From Prevotella sp. (GTDB lineage: Bacteria > Bacillota > Clostridia > Oscillospirales > Ruminococcaceae), in the NCBI GenBank assembly GCA_023663025.1, contig JAMPIC010000001.1, positions 140,231-204,230 of the forward strand: 64,000 nt of DNA. The letters run 5' to 3'. Position numbers and translations under genes: made by a program. The notes under the pieces are model-generated. The model saw only the letters and a program-made list of their open reading frames with translations, did not search any database and was not told the origin of the DNA. Positions 32,599 through 40,918 of this stretch are shown here, one piece after another. How positions within the stretch are numbered: the first letter of the stretch is position 1; each line of letters begins with the position of its first letter.

Positions 32599-33060
32599 AT
32601 GAAGAGAGTATATGTAAACGAGGACAGATGTCTCGGCTGTCACCTCTGCGAATATTACTGCGCCTTTGCCAACAGCGGCGAAACCGATATGGCAAAGACC
32701 TTTAAGCTGAACAGAAACCCCGTGCCGAGAATAACCGTGGAAAGCGCGGGCGAGGTAAATTTCGCCGTCCAGTGCAGACACTGCGCCGCCGCACCCTGCG
32801 TCAAGGGCTGCATAACGGGGGCGCTGTCAAAGGTAAACGGCGTTATCCAGATTGATACAAGCCGCTGCGTGGGCTGTTACACCTGCGTGCTTTCCTGCCC
32901 CTACGGCTGTATCGTCGTCGACGAGAAAAACGGCGGCAAAACCGTCACCAAATGCGAGCTTTGCACGCGGAACAGCGCGGGTTCGCAAACAGGCGAACCT
33001 GCCTGCGTGACCAACTGCATCAACCAAGCGATAGTATTCGAGGAAAGGGGCGAGGACTGA
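32599..33060 (+). CDS. Iron-sulfur electron transfer subunit of glutamate synthase
   Basis: The 153-residue protein carries four ferredoxin-like cysteine groups, beginning CLGCHLCEYYC, then CRHCAAAPCVKGC, CVGCYTCVLSCPYGC and CELC...CVTNC, as in DmsB/CooF-type subunits with several [4Fe-4S] clusters. It would pass electrons between the FAD subunit and the FMN subunit. ATG 32599 (after AAAGGACG) is preferred; an ATG at 32578 overlapping the previous stop is possible. The stop overlaps the start of the next gene. Confidence 0.87.
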   Translation: MKRVYVNEDRCLGCHLCEYYCAFANSGETDMAKTFKLNRNPVPRITVESAGEVNFAVQCRHCAAAPCVKGCITGALSKVNGVIQIDTSRCVGCYTCVLSCPYGCIVVDEKNGGKTVTKCELCTRNSAGSQTGEPACVTNCINQAIVFEERGED

Positions 33061-34304
33061 TGAAATACGTTATAATCGGCAATTCCGCCGCCGCCATAGG
33101 CACAATACAGGGCATACGGCAAGTCGACAAGTCGGGGCAAATCGTGGTTATTTCGGACGAAAAGTACCACACCTACTCCCGCCCGCTGATTTCCTACTGG
33201 CTGAAAGAAGCCGTCACCGAGGAAAATATGCGCTACCGCGACAGCGATTTTTACGAGAAAAATGATGTTGACACCCTTTTCGAGACCCGTGTCACAAAAA
33301 TCAACGCGGACAAAAAAACCGTAACTATCGAAAACGGCAACGAAATTTCCTACGACAAGCTTATGGTGGCAACGGGTTCAAAGCCTTTTGTGCCGCCTAT
33401 GGAGGGACTTGACAAAGTCGCGAAAAAATTCACCTTTATGAAATTCGACGACGCAAAAGCGGTTAAGGAAAACGTGACCGAGGGGGCTAAAGTCCTCATC
33501 GTGGGCGCGGGACTTATCGGTCTGAAAGCCGCCGAAGCACTGGAGCATTACGGCGCGGATATGACGGTTGTCGACCTTGCGGACAGGATTTTGCCCTCGA
33601 TTTTGGACGAGGAAGCTTCCAAAATTATGCAAAAGCATATTGAAAGCAAAGGCGTAAAATTTATTTTAGGCACAAGCGTGAAAGAGTTTTCGGAAAACTC
33701 GGCTACCCTTACAAACGGCGAAACCGTGGACTTTGATATGGTTATACTTGCGGTTGGAGTACGTCCCAACACGGAGCTTATTTCCGAAGCGGGCGGCAAG
33801 GTAAACCGAGGAATTGTTACCGACCAAAAACAGGCTGTCGAGGGACTTAAGGACGTTTACGCCGCCGGCGACTGCACCGAAAGTCTGGACGTTTCAACGG
33901 ACCGGCAGAAAATTCTCGCGCTTCTCCCCAACGCCTTTATGCAGGGCGAAATCGCGGGGCAGAATATGGCTGGTCGGGAAGCGTACTATTTAAATGCAAT
34001 TCCAATGAACGCTATCGGATTTTTCGGTCTGCACATCATTACCGCTGGAAGCTATGAGGGCGAAGCCTACACCGATACGGACGGTACGAACTACAAAAAG
34101 CTCGTCACCAAGGACGGAGAGCTGAAAGGCTTTATTCTTATGGGCGACGTAAAGCGTGCGGGCATTTACACCTATATGATAAAATGGCATATGCCCGTGG
34201 ACGAATGCGATATGGAAATGCTGAAAGACAAGCCTCAGCTTATGGCGTTCACAAGGGAATACAGAAACGAAAAATTGGCGGGAGGTTACGGAAATGGCAA
34301 CTAA
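33060..34304 (+). CDS. FAD-dependent NAD(P)H oxidoreductase subunit of glutamate synthase
   Basis: The 414-residue protein has an N-terminal FAD site (MKYVIIGNSAAAIGTIQGIR), an NAD(P) Rossmann site VLIVGAGLIGLKAAEAL near 144-160, and GLKDVYAAGDCTE near 266-278, as in NADH oxidase/nitrite reductase-type flavoproteins. It should deliver electrons from NAD(P)H. It overlaps the iron-sulfur gene by one base and the next gene by 11, a tightly coupled set. Confidence 0.88.
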   Translation: MKYVIIGNSAAAIGTIQGIRQVDKSGQIVVISDEKYHTYSRPLISYWLKEAVTEENMRYRDSDFYEKNDVDTLFETRVTKINADKKTVTIENGNEISYDKLMVATGSKPFVPPMEGLDKVAKKFTFMKFDDAKAVKENVTEGAKVLIVGAGLIGLKAAEALEHYGADMTVVDLADRILPSILDEEASKIMQKHIESKGVKFILGTSVKEFSENSATLTNGETVDFDMVILAVGVRPNTELISEAGGKVNRGIVTDQKQAVEGLKDVYAAGDCTESLDVSTDRQKILALLPNAFMQGEIAGQNMAGREAYYLNAIPMNAIGFFGLHIITAGSYEGEAYTDTDGTNYKKLVTKDGELKGFILMGDVKRAGIYTYMIKWHMPVDECDMEMLKDKPQLMAFTREYRNEKLAGGYGNGN

Positions 34305-35022
34305 AATCAACGCGGACAATATGCACTACAAGGATCTCAATCATCTGGTAAGCTCCGCAGGGGACAAGGATATTGTCATCGAAAACACTCTGGGACAGCG
34401 TTACATCGGCACCCGCACAAGCGGCAAGAATATCGAGATACACGGCATTCCCGGCAACGCTCTGGGCGCGTACCTGAACGGCTGCCGCATAACCGTTTTC
34501 GCAAACGCTCAGGACGCCGTGGGCGACACCATGAACTCGGGCGAGATAATCATTCACGGAAACTGCGGCGACGCGGCGGGTTACGGTATGCGGGACGGCA
34601 AAATATTTATCCGCGGAGGAGCGGGCTACCGCGCCGGCATACACATGAAAGAATATCAGTCCCATGTGCCGGTAATAGTTATCGGAGAAAAGGTGGGCGA
34701 CTTCCTGGGCGAATACCAGGCGGGCGGACGTATCGTCGTGCTTGGCATAGGCTGCGAGGAAAGCTGTCCCGTAGGCGGCTTCTGCGGGACGGGTATGCAC
34801 GGCGGAACCGTCTATATCCGCTCGGAGCACGCTCCGTCGGGACTTCCCGTTCAGGTAAAATGCGAGGACGCTTCCGCCAAGGACATTGAAGCGATCCGCG
34901 CCGACGTGGAGGAATTTTCCTCCGAATTCGGTCTGAACGCCGCCGAGCTGCTCGGCTCTCACTTCTTCAAGCTCAGCCCCAATACGGCAAATCCCTACAA
35001 GCAGCTTTATGTGAACAACTGA
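34294..35022 (+). CDS. Glutamate synthase GXGXG domain subunit
   Basis: The 242-residue protein is a right-handed beta-helix GXGXG domain, the C-terminal part of classical GltB split off as a separate subunit. Repeats such as GNCGDAAGYGMRDGKIFIRG, GAGYRAGIHM and GGFCGTGMHGGTVYIR are visible. In full enzymes this domain is structural and shapes the ammonia tunnel. It is the last of the five split subunits and is followed by the ANTAR gene. Confidence 0.92.
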   Translation: MATKINADNMHYKDLNHLVSSAGDKDIVIENTLGQRYIGTRTSGKNIEIHGIPGNALGAYLNGCRITVFANAQDAVGDTMNSGEIIIHGNCGDAAGYGMRDGKIFIRGGAGYRAGIHMKEYQSHVPVIVIGEKVGDFLGEYQAGGRIVVLGIGCEESCPVGGFCGTGMHGGTVYIRSEHAPSGLPVQVKCEDASAKDIEAIRADVEEFSSEFGLNAAELLGSHFFKLSPNTANPYKQLYVNN

Positions 35023-35064
35023 CCCGCCGCAGTGAAATTCATAAAAAACATACAATTTTTCGTC

Positions 35065-35093
35065 TTTTCAAAAATATAATTATATGGTATAAT
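35065..35093 (+). promoter_or_regulatory. Promoter of the ANTAR-dapF-dapL unit
   Basis: TTTTCA (35065-35070), 17 bases, TGG-TATAAT (35088-35093). The same TTTTCA-N17-TGG-TATAAT layout is found before ddh at 37903-37931. Its position implies that the ATG at 35095 is too close to be translated, supporting the GTG at 35110. Confidence 0.6.
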
Positions 35094-35109
35094 TATGCGG
35101 GGTGATACT

Positions 35110-35700
35110 GTGTCGGCTTCGTCAACTTCGGCGGACGGAAAAAGCGTTATAATTTTTTCGGCGGACAGCGAAACCGCCGGCAATATTTCCCTCGCCGCTT
35201 CGGAGTTCGGTTTCGGGCAGATATCCGTCTCGGACGGAAACGGCGGCAGGGATCTGCTTTCGCGGGAAGTACGCGACGTCGCGTTCGTGAACGCTCCCCT
35301 CGAAAACGAGTTCGGTCTGGAGCTTGCCGCGTTTGCCGCGGAAATAGGCTGCGGCGTGATAATTGCCGCTCCCGCCAAGCTTTGCGGGGAAATGGCGAAA
35401 AAGATCGGCGGCGCGGATATTTTTATCCTGCCGAAGCCTATGAACAAGGCGCTGCTTTTGCAGACGTTCCGCTATGTGACCGTCGTCCGCGACCAGAAGC
35501 TGGGACTTCGGGAGGAAAACCTCGCTCTCGAAAACAGGCTTAGGGACGCGAAGCTCATCGACCGCGCCAAATGCGTGCTTGTGCAGTACCTGAGAATATC
35601 CGAAGCGGACGCCCACAGGCAGATACAGAAGCGCGCCATGGATATGAGAGTACCCCTTGCCGCGATAGCAAAGGACATACTCAAGACCTATGAGATGTAG
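35110..35700 (+). CDS. ANTAR-domain RNA-binding antiterminator
   Basis: The 196-residue protein has an N-terminal pseudo-receiver-like region (about 8-115) without the conserved phospho-acceptor Asp, a short coiled coil, and a C-terminal ANTAR domain with CVLVQYLRISEADAHRQIQK and AMDMRVPLAAIAKDIL. ANTAR proteins bind paired hexaloop hairpins in leader RNAs and prevent termination. In Clostridia they commonly sit with glutamine synthetase or glutamate synthase genes. The start is GTG 35110, five to six bases after GGGGTG. It follows the glutamate synthase operon and precedes dapF. Confidence 0.87.
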   Translation: MSASSTSADGKSVIIFSADSETAGNISLAASEFGFGQISVSDGNGGRDLLSREVRDVAFVNAPLENEFGLELAAFAAEIGCGVIIAAPAKLCGEMAKKIGGADIFILPKPMNKALLLQTFRYVTVVRDQKLGLREENLALENRLRDAKLIDRAKCVLVQYLRISEADAHRQIQKRAMDMRVPLAAIAKDILKTYEM

Positions 35701-35737
35701 TCCTGCGGGCAATAATCCCGACAGAAAGGAAATTATT

Positions 35738-36574
35738 ATGAAATTTACCAAAATGCAGGGTATCGGCAACGATTACGTTTACGTCAACTGCTTTGAGGAA
35801 ACCGTCGAAAATCCCGAAGCTCTTTCCGTCCGTGTAAGCGACAGGCACTTCGGCATAGGCTCGGACGGTCTGATACTGATAATGCCCTCGGACAAGGCGG
35901 ACTTCCGCATGAGAATGTTCAACGCCGACGGCAGCGAGGGAATGATGTGCGGAAACGGAACGCGCTGTATCGGAAAATATGTGTACGACTACGGTCTCAC
36001 CGACAAGACGGAGATCAGTCTCGAAACAAAAAGCGGGATAAAGTATCTGAAGCTTTTCGTTAAGGACGGTCTTGTGGATACCGTGGAGGTGGATATGGGG
36101 CAGGCGGTGATAAAGCCCGCCGATATCCCCATGAAAGCGGAGGGGGATTCTTTCGTCAACAAGCCTATCGAGGTCAGCGGCAAAATGTACAACGTCACCG
36201 CCGTGTCGATGGGAAATCCCCACTGCGTTATTTTCACGTCAGGCGTTGACGGTCTCGACCTTGAAAAGATAGGTCCCGCCTTTGAAAATCACGAGCTTTT
36301 CCCCGAAAAGGTCAATACCGAATTCTGCGAGATACTGCCCGACGGTACGGTGAAAATGCGCGTTTGGGAACGGGGCAGCGGCGAGACCTGGGCGTGCGGT
36401 ACGGGAGCCTGCGCAACGGCTGTGGCGGCGGTTCTGTGCGGGTACTCAAAGCGCGGCGAGGAGATCACCGTAAGACTTCGCGGCGGAGACCTTGCCGTAA
36501 CCTACCGAAACGACGGAAGCGTCCTTATGCGCGGCGGCGCGGAAAAGGTTTTCGACGGCGAGTTTTATTTGTAA
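35738..36574 (+). CDS. dapF: Diaminopimelate epimerase
   Basis: The 278-residue enzyme interconverts LL- and meso-diaminopimelate. Two catalytic cysteines are visible: Cys71 in MMCGNGTRCIG and Cys220 in ETWACGTGACA. It starts KFTKMQGIGNDYVYV, as is typical. Length is normal. The ATG follows GAAAGGAAATTATT. It lies 37 bases after the ANTAR gene and 25 before dapL, forming a lysine/peptidoglycan unit. Confidence 0.95.
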   Translation: MKFTKMQGIGNDYVYVNCFEETVENPEALSVRVSDRHFGIGSDGLILIMPSDKADFRMRMFNADGSEGMMCGNGTRCIGKYVYDYGLTDKTEISLETKSGIKYLKLFVKDGLVDTVEVDMGQAVIKPADIPMKAEGDSFVNKPIEVSGKMYNVTAVSMGNPHCVIFTSGVDGLDLEKIGPAFENHELFPEKVNTEFCEILPDGTVKMRVWERGSGETWACGTGACATAVAAVLCGYSKRGEEITVRLRGGDLAVTYRNDGSVLMRGGAEKVFDGEFYL

Positions 36575-36599
36575 TAAATAAAGAAAGGGACAACCGAAA

Positions 36600-37805
36600 A
36601 TGGCTTTTATAAACGAAAATTTTTTTAACCTGAAAGAAAATTACCTTTTTATCGACATTGCCAAAAGGCTTGAAGCCTACAAAGCGGCAAATCCCGACAA
36701 GACGCTGATACGCATGGGTATCGGGGACGTTACCCTGCCCATCGCTCCCGCCGCCGCCGAGGCTATGAAAAAGGGCGCGGAGGAAATGGCTCGCAAGGAA
36801 ACCTTCCGCGGCTATGAGGACAGCGGCAGGGGTTATCCTTTCCTGCGCGAAGCCGTGGCGGGTTATTACAAAAGCTTCGGCGTCGATATCGACCCCGAGG
36901 AGATCCTCATAAGCGACGGCGCGAAAAGCGACTGCGGCAATATTGTTGACATTTTCGGCGGGGACAACACCGTCCTGATAACCGACCCCGCCTATCCCGT
37001 TTATGTGGACTCCAATGTTATGAGCGGGAAAAATATCCTGTACGCCGCCTCCAACGAGGAAAACGGCTTCGCGGCAATGCCCGACCCGAGCGTTGACTGC
37101 GATATCATCTACCTCTGCTCCCCCAACAACCCCACCGGTTCGGTCTACACAAAGGAGCAGCTCAAAATCTGGGTGGACTATGCAAAAAGCAAAAAAGCGA
37201 TCATAATCTTCGACTCGGCTTATGAAGCGTTTATCCGCGACAAGTCCCTGCCGAGAAGCATTTTCGCCGTTGAGGGCGCGAGAGAATGCGCAATAGAGAT
37301 ATGCTCCCTGTCAAAAACGGCGGGCTTTACGGGTATGAGATGCGGCTATACGGTCGTTCCGAGCGAGCTGAACGCCTATGCTAAGGACGGCACGGCGGTG
37401 AGCGTGTCCAAAATATGGAGGAGACGTCAGGGCAGCAAGTTCAACGGCGTGTCCTATCCTGTGCAGTGCGCGGCGGCGGCGGTTTTCACCGACGAGGGAC
37501 TTCGCCAAACCCGCGCAAGCATTGACTATTACATGGAGAACGCCTGTATTATGGCGGAAACCTGCGACGAGCTTGGCATAAGCTACACGGGCGGAAAAAA
37601 TTCACCCTATATCTGGCTGAAATGCCCGGGAGGCATGGGAAGCTGGGATTTTTTCGATTATCTGCTTAACGAAATTCAGGTGGTGGGAACTCCCGGAGAG
37701 GGCTTCGGTCCAAACGGAAAGGGTTGGTTCAGACTGACGGCGTTCGGTTCTCACGAAAATACCGAGGAAGCGATGAAGCGGCTTAAAACGCTTTTGAAAA
37801 AATAA
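36600..37805 (+). CDS. dapL: LL-diaminopimelate aminotransferase
   Basis: The 401-residue class I/II aminotransferase converts tetrahydrodipicolinate straight to LL-diaminopimelate with glutamate as amino donor. Seen: IRMGIGDVTLPIAPA near 37-51, ETFRGYEDSGRGYPFLREA near 67-85, CSPNNPTG near 173 and the PLP lysine Lys239 in SLSKTAGFTGMRCGY. Length and N-terminus fit DapL. It feeds DapF, whose gene precedes it, and uses glutamate from the adjacent synthase. Confidence 0.95.
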   Translation: MAFINENFFNLKENYLFIDIAKRLEAYKAANPDKTLIRMGIGDVTLPIAPAAAEAMKKGAEEMARKETFRGYEDSGRGYPFLREAVAGYYKSFGVDIDPEEILISDGAKSDCGNIVDIFGGDNTVLITDPAYPVYVDSNVMSGKNILYAASNEENGFAAMPDPSVDCDIIYLCSPNNPTGSVYTKEQLKIWVDYAKSKKAIIIFDSAYEAFIRDKSLPRSIFAVEGARECAIEICSLSKTAGFTGMRCGYTVVPSELNAYAKDGTAVSVSKIWRRRQGSKFNGVSYPVQCAAAAVFTDEGLRQTRASIDYYMENACIMAETCDELGISYTGGKNSPYIWLKCPGGMGSWDFFDYLLNEIQVVGTPGEGFGPNGKGWFRLTAFGSHENTEEAMKRLKTLLKK

Positions 37806-37902
37806 GAAAAGCTGTGCATTAATTTTATTATGGTACGGAAGTATTGGTGCCCGTGTAAAGCTTCAGCAGCAGTGTATTTTAATGTAAATTTTGCAAAATG
37901 AC

Positions 37903-37931
37903 TTTTCAAATTCAGTAAAATGTGGTATAAT
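37903..37931 (+). promoter_or_regulatory. Promoter of ddh
   Basis: TTTTCA (37903-37908), 17 bases, TGG-TATAAT (37926-37931), the same pattern as the promoter before the ANTAR gene. Confidence 0.65.
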
Positions 37932-38013
37932 TTTATTATATTGGGACGATCTGTACGGGTTTCACAAAGTCCGCGCCCTTCGCCGTCATAAAACTCGAAA
38001 GGAAATGATAAAA

Positions 38014-39003
38014 ATGGCTAAAATTCGCATAGGCATTGTCGGATACGGAAATCTCGGCAGAGGAACCGAACTGGCGATAAGACAAAATCCCGATACCGAG
38101 CTTGCCTGCGTTTTCACCCGCCGCGACCCGTCCTCCCTGAAAATTCTGACGGAGAACGTTCCCGTTTATTCCCTTAACGACATTCGGGAGCACCGCGGCT
38201 GCGCGGACGTGCTTATCCTTTGCGGGGGAAGCGCCTCCGACCTGCCCGTTCAGGGACCCGAGCTTGCGGAACTCTTCTGCACCGTGGACAGCTTCGATAC
38301 CCACGCCAAAATTCCCGAATATTTTGCCGCTGTGGACGCGTCCGCGAAAAAGGGCGGGAACGTCAGCATGATCTCGGTGGGCTGGGATCCGGGTATGTTC
38401 TCGGTGGCAAGGCTTTACGGAAGCTGTATTCTCCCCGACGGCAAGGACTACACGTTCTGGGGCAAGGGAGTTTCCCAGGGACATTCCGACGCAATTCGCC
38501 GCATTGAGGGCGTTGCGGACGCGAGACAGTACACCATTCCCGTACAGGAAGCTGTTGAAGCCGTTTGCAGCGGCAGCGACCCCGAGCTGTCCACCCGCCA
38601 AAAGCACACGCGCGAATGCTTCGTAGTCGCCAAAGAGGGCGCGGATACCGCCAAAATCGAAAGCGAGATCAAGAATATGCCCAATTATTTCGCGGACTAC
38701 GACACTACGGTACACTTCATTTCGCAGGAGGAGCTTGACCGCGACCACAGCGGCATTCCTCACGGCGGATTTGTCATCAGAAGCGGAAAAACGGGACTGA
38801 ACCGCGAGACCTCCCACATTGTGGAGTACAGTCTCAAGCTGGGTTCAAATCCCGAATTTACGTCGAGTATTCTTGTGGCGTATGCGAGGTCAGTTTACAG
38901 ACTTCACAAAGAGGGCGCGGTCGGCGCGAAGACCGTGTTTGACATTCCGCCGGCTTATCTGTCCCCAAAGAGCGGTGACGAGCTGCGGGCGGCTATGCTG
39001 TAA
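38014..39003 (+). CDS. ddh: meso-Diaminopimelate D-dehydrogenase
   Basis: The 329-residue NADPH enzyme makes meso-diaminopimelate from tetrahydrodipicolinate in one step. It has the Rossmann start KIRIGIVGYGNLGRGTE, CVFTRRDP, VDSFDTHAKIPEYF and SVGWDPGMFSVARLY, all typical of Ddh. The ATG at 38014 is chosen after CGAAAGGAAATGATAAAA; an ATG three codons earlier is possible. It has its own promoter and terminator. Its presence next to dapL gives two parallel routes to the same product. Confidence 0.95.
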   Translation: MAKIRIGIVGYGNLGRGTELAIRQNPDTELACVFTRRDPSSLKILTENVPVYSLNDIREHRGCADVLILCGGSASDLPVQGPELAELFCTVDSFDTHAKIPEYFAAVDASAKKGGNVSMISVGWDPGMFSVARLYGSCILPDGKDYTFWGKGVSQGHSDAIRRIEGVADARQYTIPVQEAVEAVCSGSDPELSTRQKHTRECFVVAKEGADTAKIESEIKNMPNYFADYDTTVHFISQEELDRDHSGIPHGGFVIRSGKTGLNRETSHIVEYSLKLGSNPEFTSSILVAYARSVYRLHKEGAVGAKTVFDIPPAYLSPKSGDELRAAML

Positions 39004-39015
39004 AGCTTATCAAAA

Positions 39016-39048
39016 GAGGGTAGGAAAACATTCCTACCCTCATATTTT
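39016..39048 (+). terminator. Terminator of ddh
   Basis: GAGGGTAGG (39016-39024) pairs with CCTACCCTC (39033-39041), followed by ATATTTTT. It lies between convergent ddh and a prepilin gene. Confidence 0.85.
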
Positions 39049-39512
39049 TATGATAACGGGTGACAGCCGACTGCGGGACTTGTGTTCACCGAAGCTTTCA
39101 CATCGTCAAGGGACATCTGAGGCGCCGCCGCGGGAATGGTATCCTCGCTCCACAGCGCATAGACGCAGCCCGATCCCTCCGAATTCGTCATAAATGCAAA
39201 ATTGCCGCTGTAGTTGTCGCCGAGATAATTTATCAATGTAAACTCATCGCCTCCGCCGTCGGGATAAGCCAATCCATCGTCCGAACCTCTGTAGAGGCAA
39301 TTTGCAAGAACTGTTCCCTGAGCGATGTTCACATCGACGATCGCAAGCTGAGCGGCGCTGTAAACGCTCCTGGCATTGGTGTTAAGTCTGGTAGCTCTCG
39401 CGTGTTTTATGTAGCCCATAAGACTTGGTACAAGAACAACGGCAAGAATTGCAATTATTGCGATAACAACGATCAGTTCGATAAGCGTAAATCCCTTAAA
39501 TTTTGCCCTCAC
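39048..39512 (-). CDS. Type IV prepilin-like protein (outlying)
   Basis: The 154-residue product has a class III signal: basic leader VRAKFKG, cleavage before Phe, Glu at mature +5, then FTLIELIVVIAIIAILAVVL. The soluble part has two cysteines (CLYRG and GCVYALW) that could form a disulfide. The GTG start (39512) follows GGGGTGATACT. It is separated from the main pilin gene by the C39-like gene and the toxin module, so it is probably a minor pilin or pseudopilin. Confidence 0.88.
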   Translation of the reverse strand: MRAKFKGFTLIELIVVIAIIAILAVVLVPSLMGYIKHARATRLNTNARSVYSAAQLAIVDVNIAQGTVLANCLYRGSDDGLAYPDGGGDEFTLINYLGDNYSGNFAFMTNSEGSGCVYALWSEDTIPAAAPQMSLDDVKASVNTSPAVGCHPLS

Positions 39513-39636
39513 AGTATCACCCCATAGTATAATTATCATACATTTTTCTATATAATAATTATACTAAATGCATGAATTATTTGTCAAGACATTTTATATA
39601 AATTTTTTGCGGCAATATTTGTGCAATTTAACAAAA

Positions 39637-40446
39637 TCAAGCGGACAAATCCCACATATAATGCATTTGCTCGTTAAGCTCATCATAGCTCCACATTCTG
39701 GAAGTGTTTTCTTCGCCGGCGGGATCGTGAATAATGAAATTATCGCCGTCGTGACCCGCAATTATCAGCGCGTGATTACCGAAAGTATCGCCTATCATGC
39801 CCGCGAGAATGACATGTCCGCCGTCGAGAATGGCTTTCATTTCGCCGACATCGGCGTCGGCGTTTTTCTGACCGTTTTCATCGGCAAAGCAGTACTCCAC
39901 GGAATTCAGACCTATCGCACCGCAAAGCTCGGAGGTTTTCTCGGCAGTCACTCCGCCGAATAGTCCCAGAGCGTCAAGTTCGGCGGCAATATAGGTGATC
40001 TTGACGGGATCAAGATCGGTTCTGCCCGTCAGCCCGACATACGCCATTGTCAGCGAAACTATTTCACAGCCGTAATCCTTTATGTAGAAACCGTCCCCGA
40101 TAAGCTCGTATGCCCAGCGCGGGTCGGACATATAAAGCGCGGGGATATCCCCGTTAAGCTCGTCGGCGGTATAGGTCATAGACAGATAATTGTCTTTGTT
40201 TTCCGGATAATTTCTTACAAATTCAAGCTCGTCGGCATTGCTGTAAAAATAATTCAGAACCTCCTGCGGATAAAGCTCCTCATGCTCCGTGATATAGCGC
40301 GCGTTCGCGTCCGTTTCGGAAAGCTCCGCGAGCAAACCCCACTTATCGTAAAATTCATTTCTGCGCTGTGCCGGTATCAATGCGAGCATCAGCACCAGTA
40401 TCGCCGCAAAAACAGCGGAAACAGCGATCACGGTTTTTTTGGTCAT
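39637..40446 (-). CDS. Membrane-anchored C39-like cysteine peptidase family protein
   Basis: The 269-residue protein has one N-terminal membrane segment (about 6-26) and an external papain-like C39_2 domain. Likely catalytic residues are Cys127 in IKDYGCEIVSLTMAYVG, the His of GNHALIIAGH and the Asp of IIHDPAG. The usual oxyanion Gln before DPRW appears to be Met-Ser (LYMSDPRWAYE), so activity is uncertain. The ATG at 40446 follows GGGGAGGAATTTGC. Its place among prepilin genes suggests a surface role, perhaps pilus processing or binding, but this is inference. Confidence 0.75.
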   Translation of the reverse strand: MTKKTVIAVSAVFAAILVLMLALIPAQRRNEFYDKWGLLAELSETDANARYITEHEELYPQEVLNYFYSNADELEFVRNYPENKDNYLSMTYTADELNGDIPALYMSDPRWAYELIGDGFYIKDYGCEIVSLTMAYVGLTGRTDLDPVKITYIAAELDALGLFGGVTAEKTSELCGAIGLNSVEYCFADENGQKNADADVGEMKAILDGGHVILAGMIGDTFGNHALIIAGHDGDNFIIHDPAGEENTSRMWSYDELNEQMHYMWDLSA

Positions 40447-40466
40447 GCAAATTCCTCCCCGAAATG

Positions 40467-40495
40467 TTGACAAATGGGATAAAATGTGTTATAAT
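40467..40495 (+). promoter_or_regulatory. Promoter of the small hydrophobic peptide gene
   Basis: TTGACA (40467-40472), 17 bases, TATAAT (40490-40495), perfect consensus. Leader positions from TTGACAAATG through GGTTGCTCCTCG are homologous to the two small-RNA units on the opposite strand. Confidence 0.85.
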
Positions 40496-40531
40496 AGAGA
40501 AGTAAAAAGGGTATACCAAGGTTGGCGGTTG

Positions 40532-40547
40532 CTCCTCGAAAGAGGAG
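40532..40547 (+). promoter_or_regulatory. Ribosome-site-occluding hairpin in the peptide mRNA
   Basis: CTCCTC (40532-40537), loop GAAA, GAGGAG (40542-40547). The 3' arm is the Shine-Dalgarno sequence, so translation should be blocked while this GNRA-capped stem is folded. Confidence 0.75.
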
Positions 40548-40559
40548 GTGATGACCGAG

Positions 40560-40652
40560 ATGGTTACATATGAAAGTTTATTCCAGATTATGTCGATCAT
40601 TGTTGACGTTATCACGTTATTTGTGCTTGTCAGAAACGGCAAGCGGAAGTAA
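40560..40652 (+). CDS. Putative type I toxin, holin-like hydrophobic peptide
   Basis: The 30-residue peptide has the N-terminus MVTYESLFQIM, one membrane segment (about 8-24) and a basic tail RNGKRK. This matches the layout of Firmicute holin-like toxin (Hol_Tox/TxpA-type) peptides, which insert in the membrane. An ATG at 40551 would add three residues but lies only two bases from the GAGGAGG site; 40560 has 11. A perfect promoter, an occluded ribosome site and facing small-RNA genes support a type I toxin-antitoxin module. Toxicity is inferred. Confidence 0.7.
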   Translation: MVTYESLFQIMSIIVDVITLFVLVRNGKRK

Positions 40653-40696
40653 TCGTTTTTTATGTTGACATTACATTAGTGACTTAACAGACATGT

Positions 40697-40781
40697 AAAA
40701 AATAACCGCCCACAGTTCCAACGTAGCGGTTATTTTTTAACTAACACCGAGGAGCAACCGTTAACGGTATGCCCTTTTTAC
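40697..40781 (-). ncRNA. Putative antitoxin small RNA, unit 1
   Basis: Transcription from the minus-strand promoter should start near 40781 and end at the hairpin AATAACCGC...GCGGTTATT (40701-40734), followed by T6, giving about 85 nt. The RNA carries GGTTGCTCCTCGG, complementary to the GAGGAG of the peptide mRNA. The hairpin also has a T-run on the plus strand and would terminate the peptide mRNA, so the two transcripts overlap at their 3' ends. No open frame of note. Confidence 0.7.
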
Positions 40782-40787
40782 ATTTTT

Positions 40788-40816
40788 ATTATACACCATT
40801 ATTTTTCATTTGTCAA
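40788..40816 (-). promoter_or_regulatory. Promoter of small RNA unit 1
   Basis: On the minus strand TTGACA (40816-40811), 17 bases, TATAAT (40793-40788), perfect consensus. Confidence 0.85.
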
Positions 40817-40827
40817 TATGTTGCAGC

Positions 40828-40912
40828 AAAAAAATAACCGCCCCAGTTCCAATGTAGCGGTTATTTTTTAACTAACACAGAGGAGCAACCGTTAACGGTA
40901 TGCCCTTTTTAC
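40828..40912 (-). ncRNA. Putative antitoxin small RNA, unit 2
   Basis: A near-identical copy of unit 1, displaced by 131 bp: the same promoter, the same AAAAAGGGCATACC and GGTTGCTCCTC start, and the same terminator hairpin (about 40832-40866). Differences are few, for example CTCCTCTGTG instead of CTCCTCGGTG and paired or loop changes in the terminator. Confidence 0.68.
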
Positions 40913-40918
40913 ATTTTT

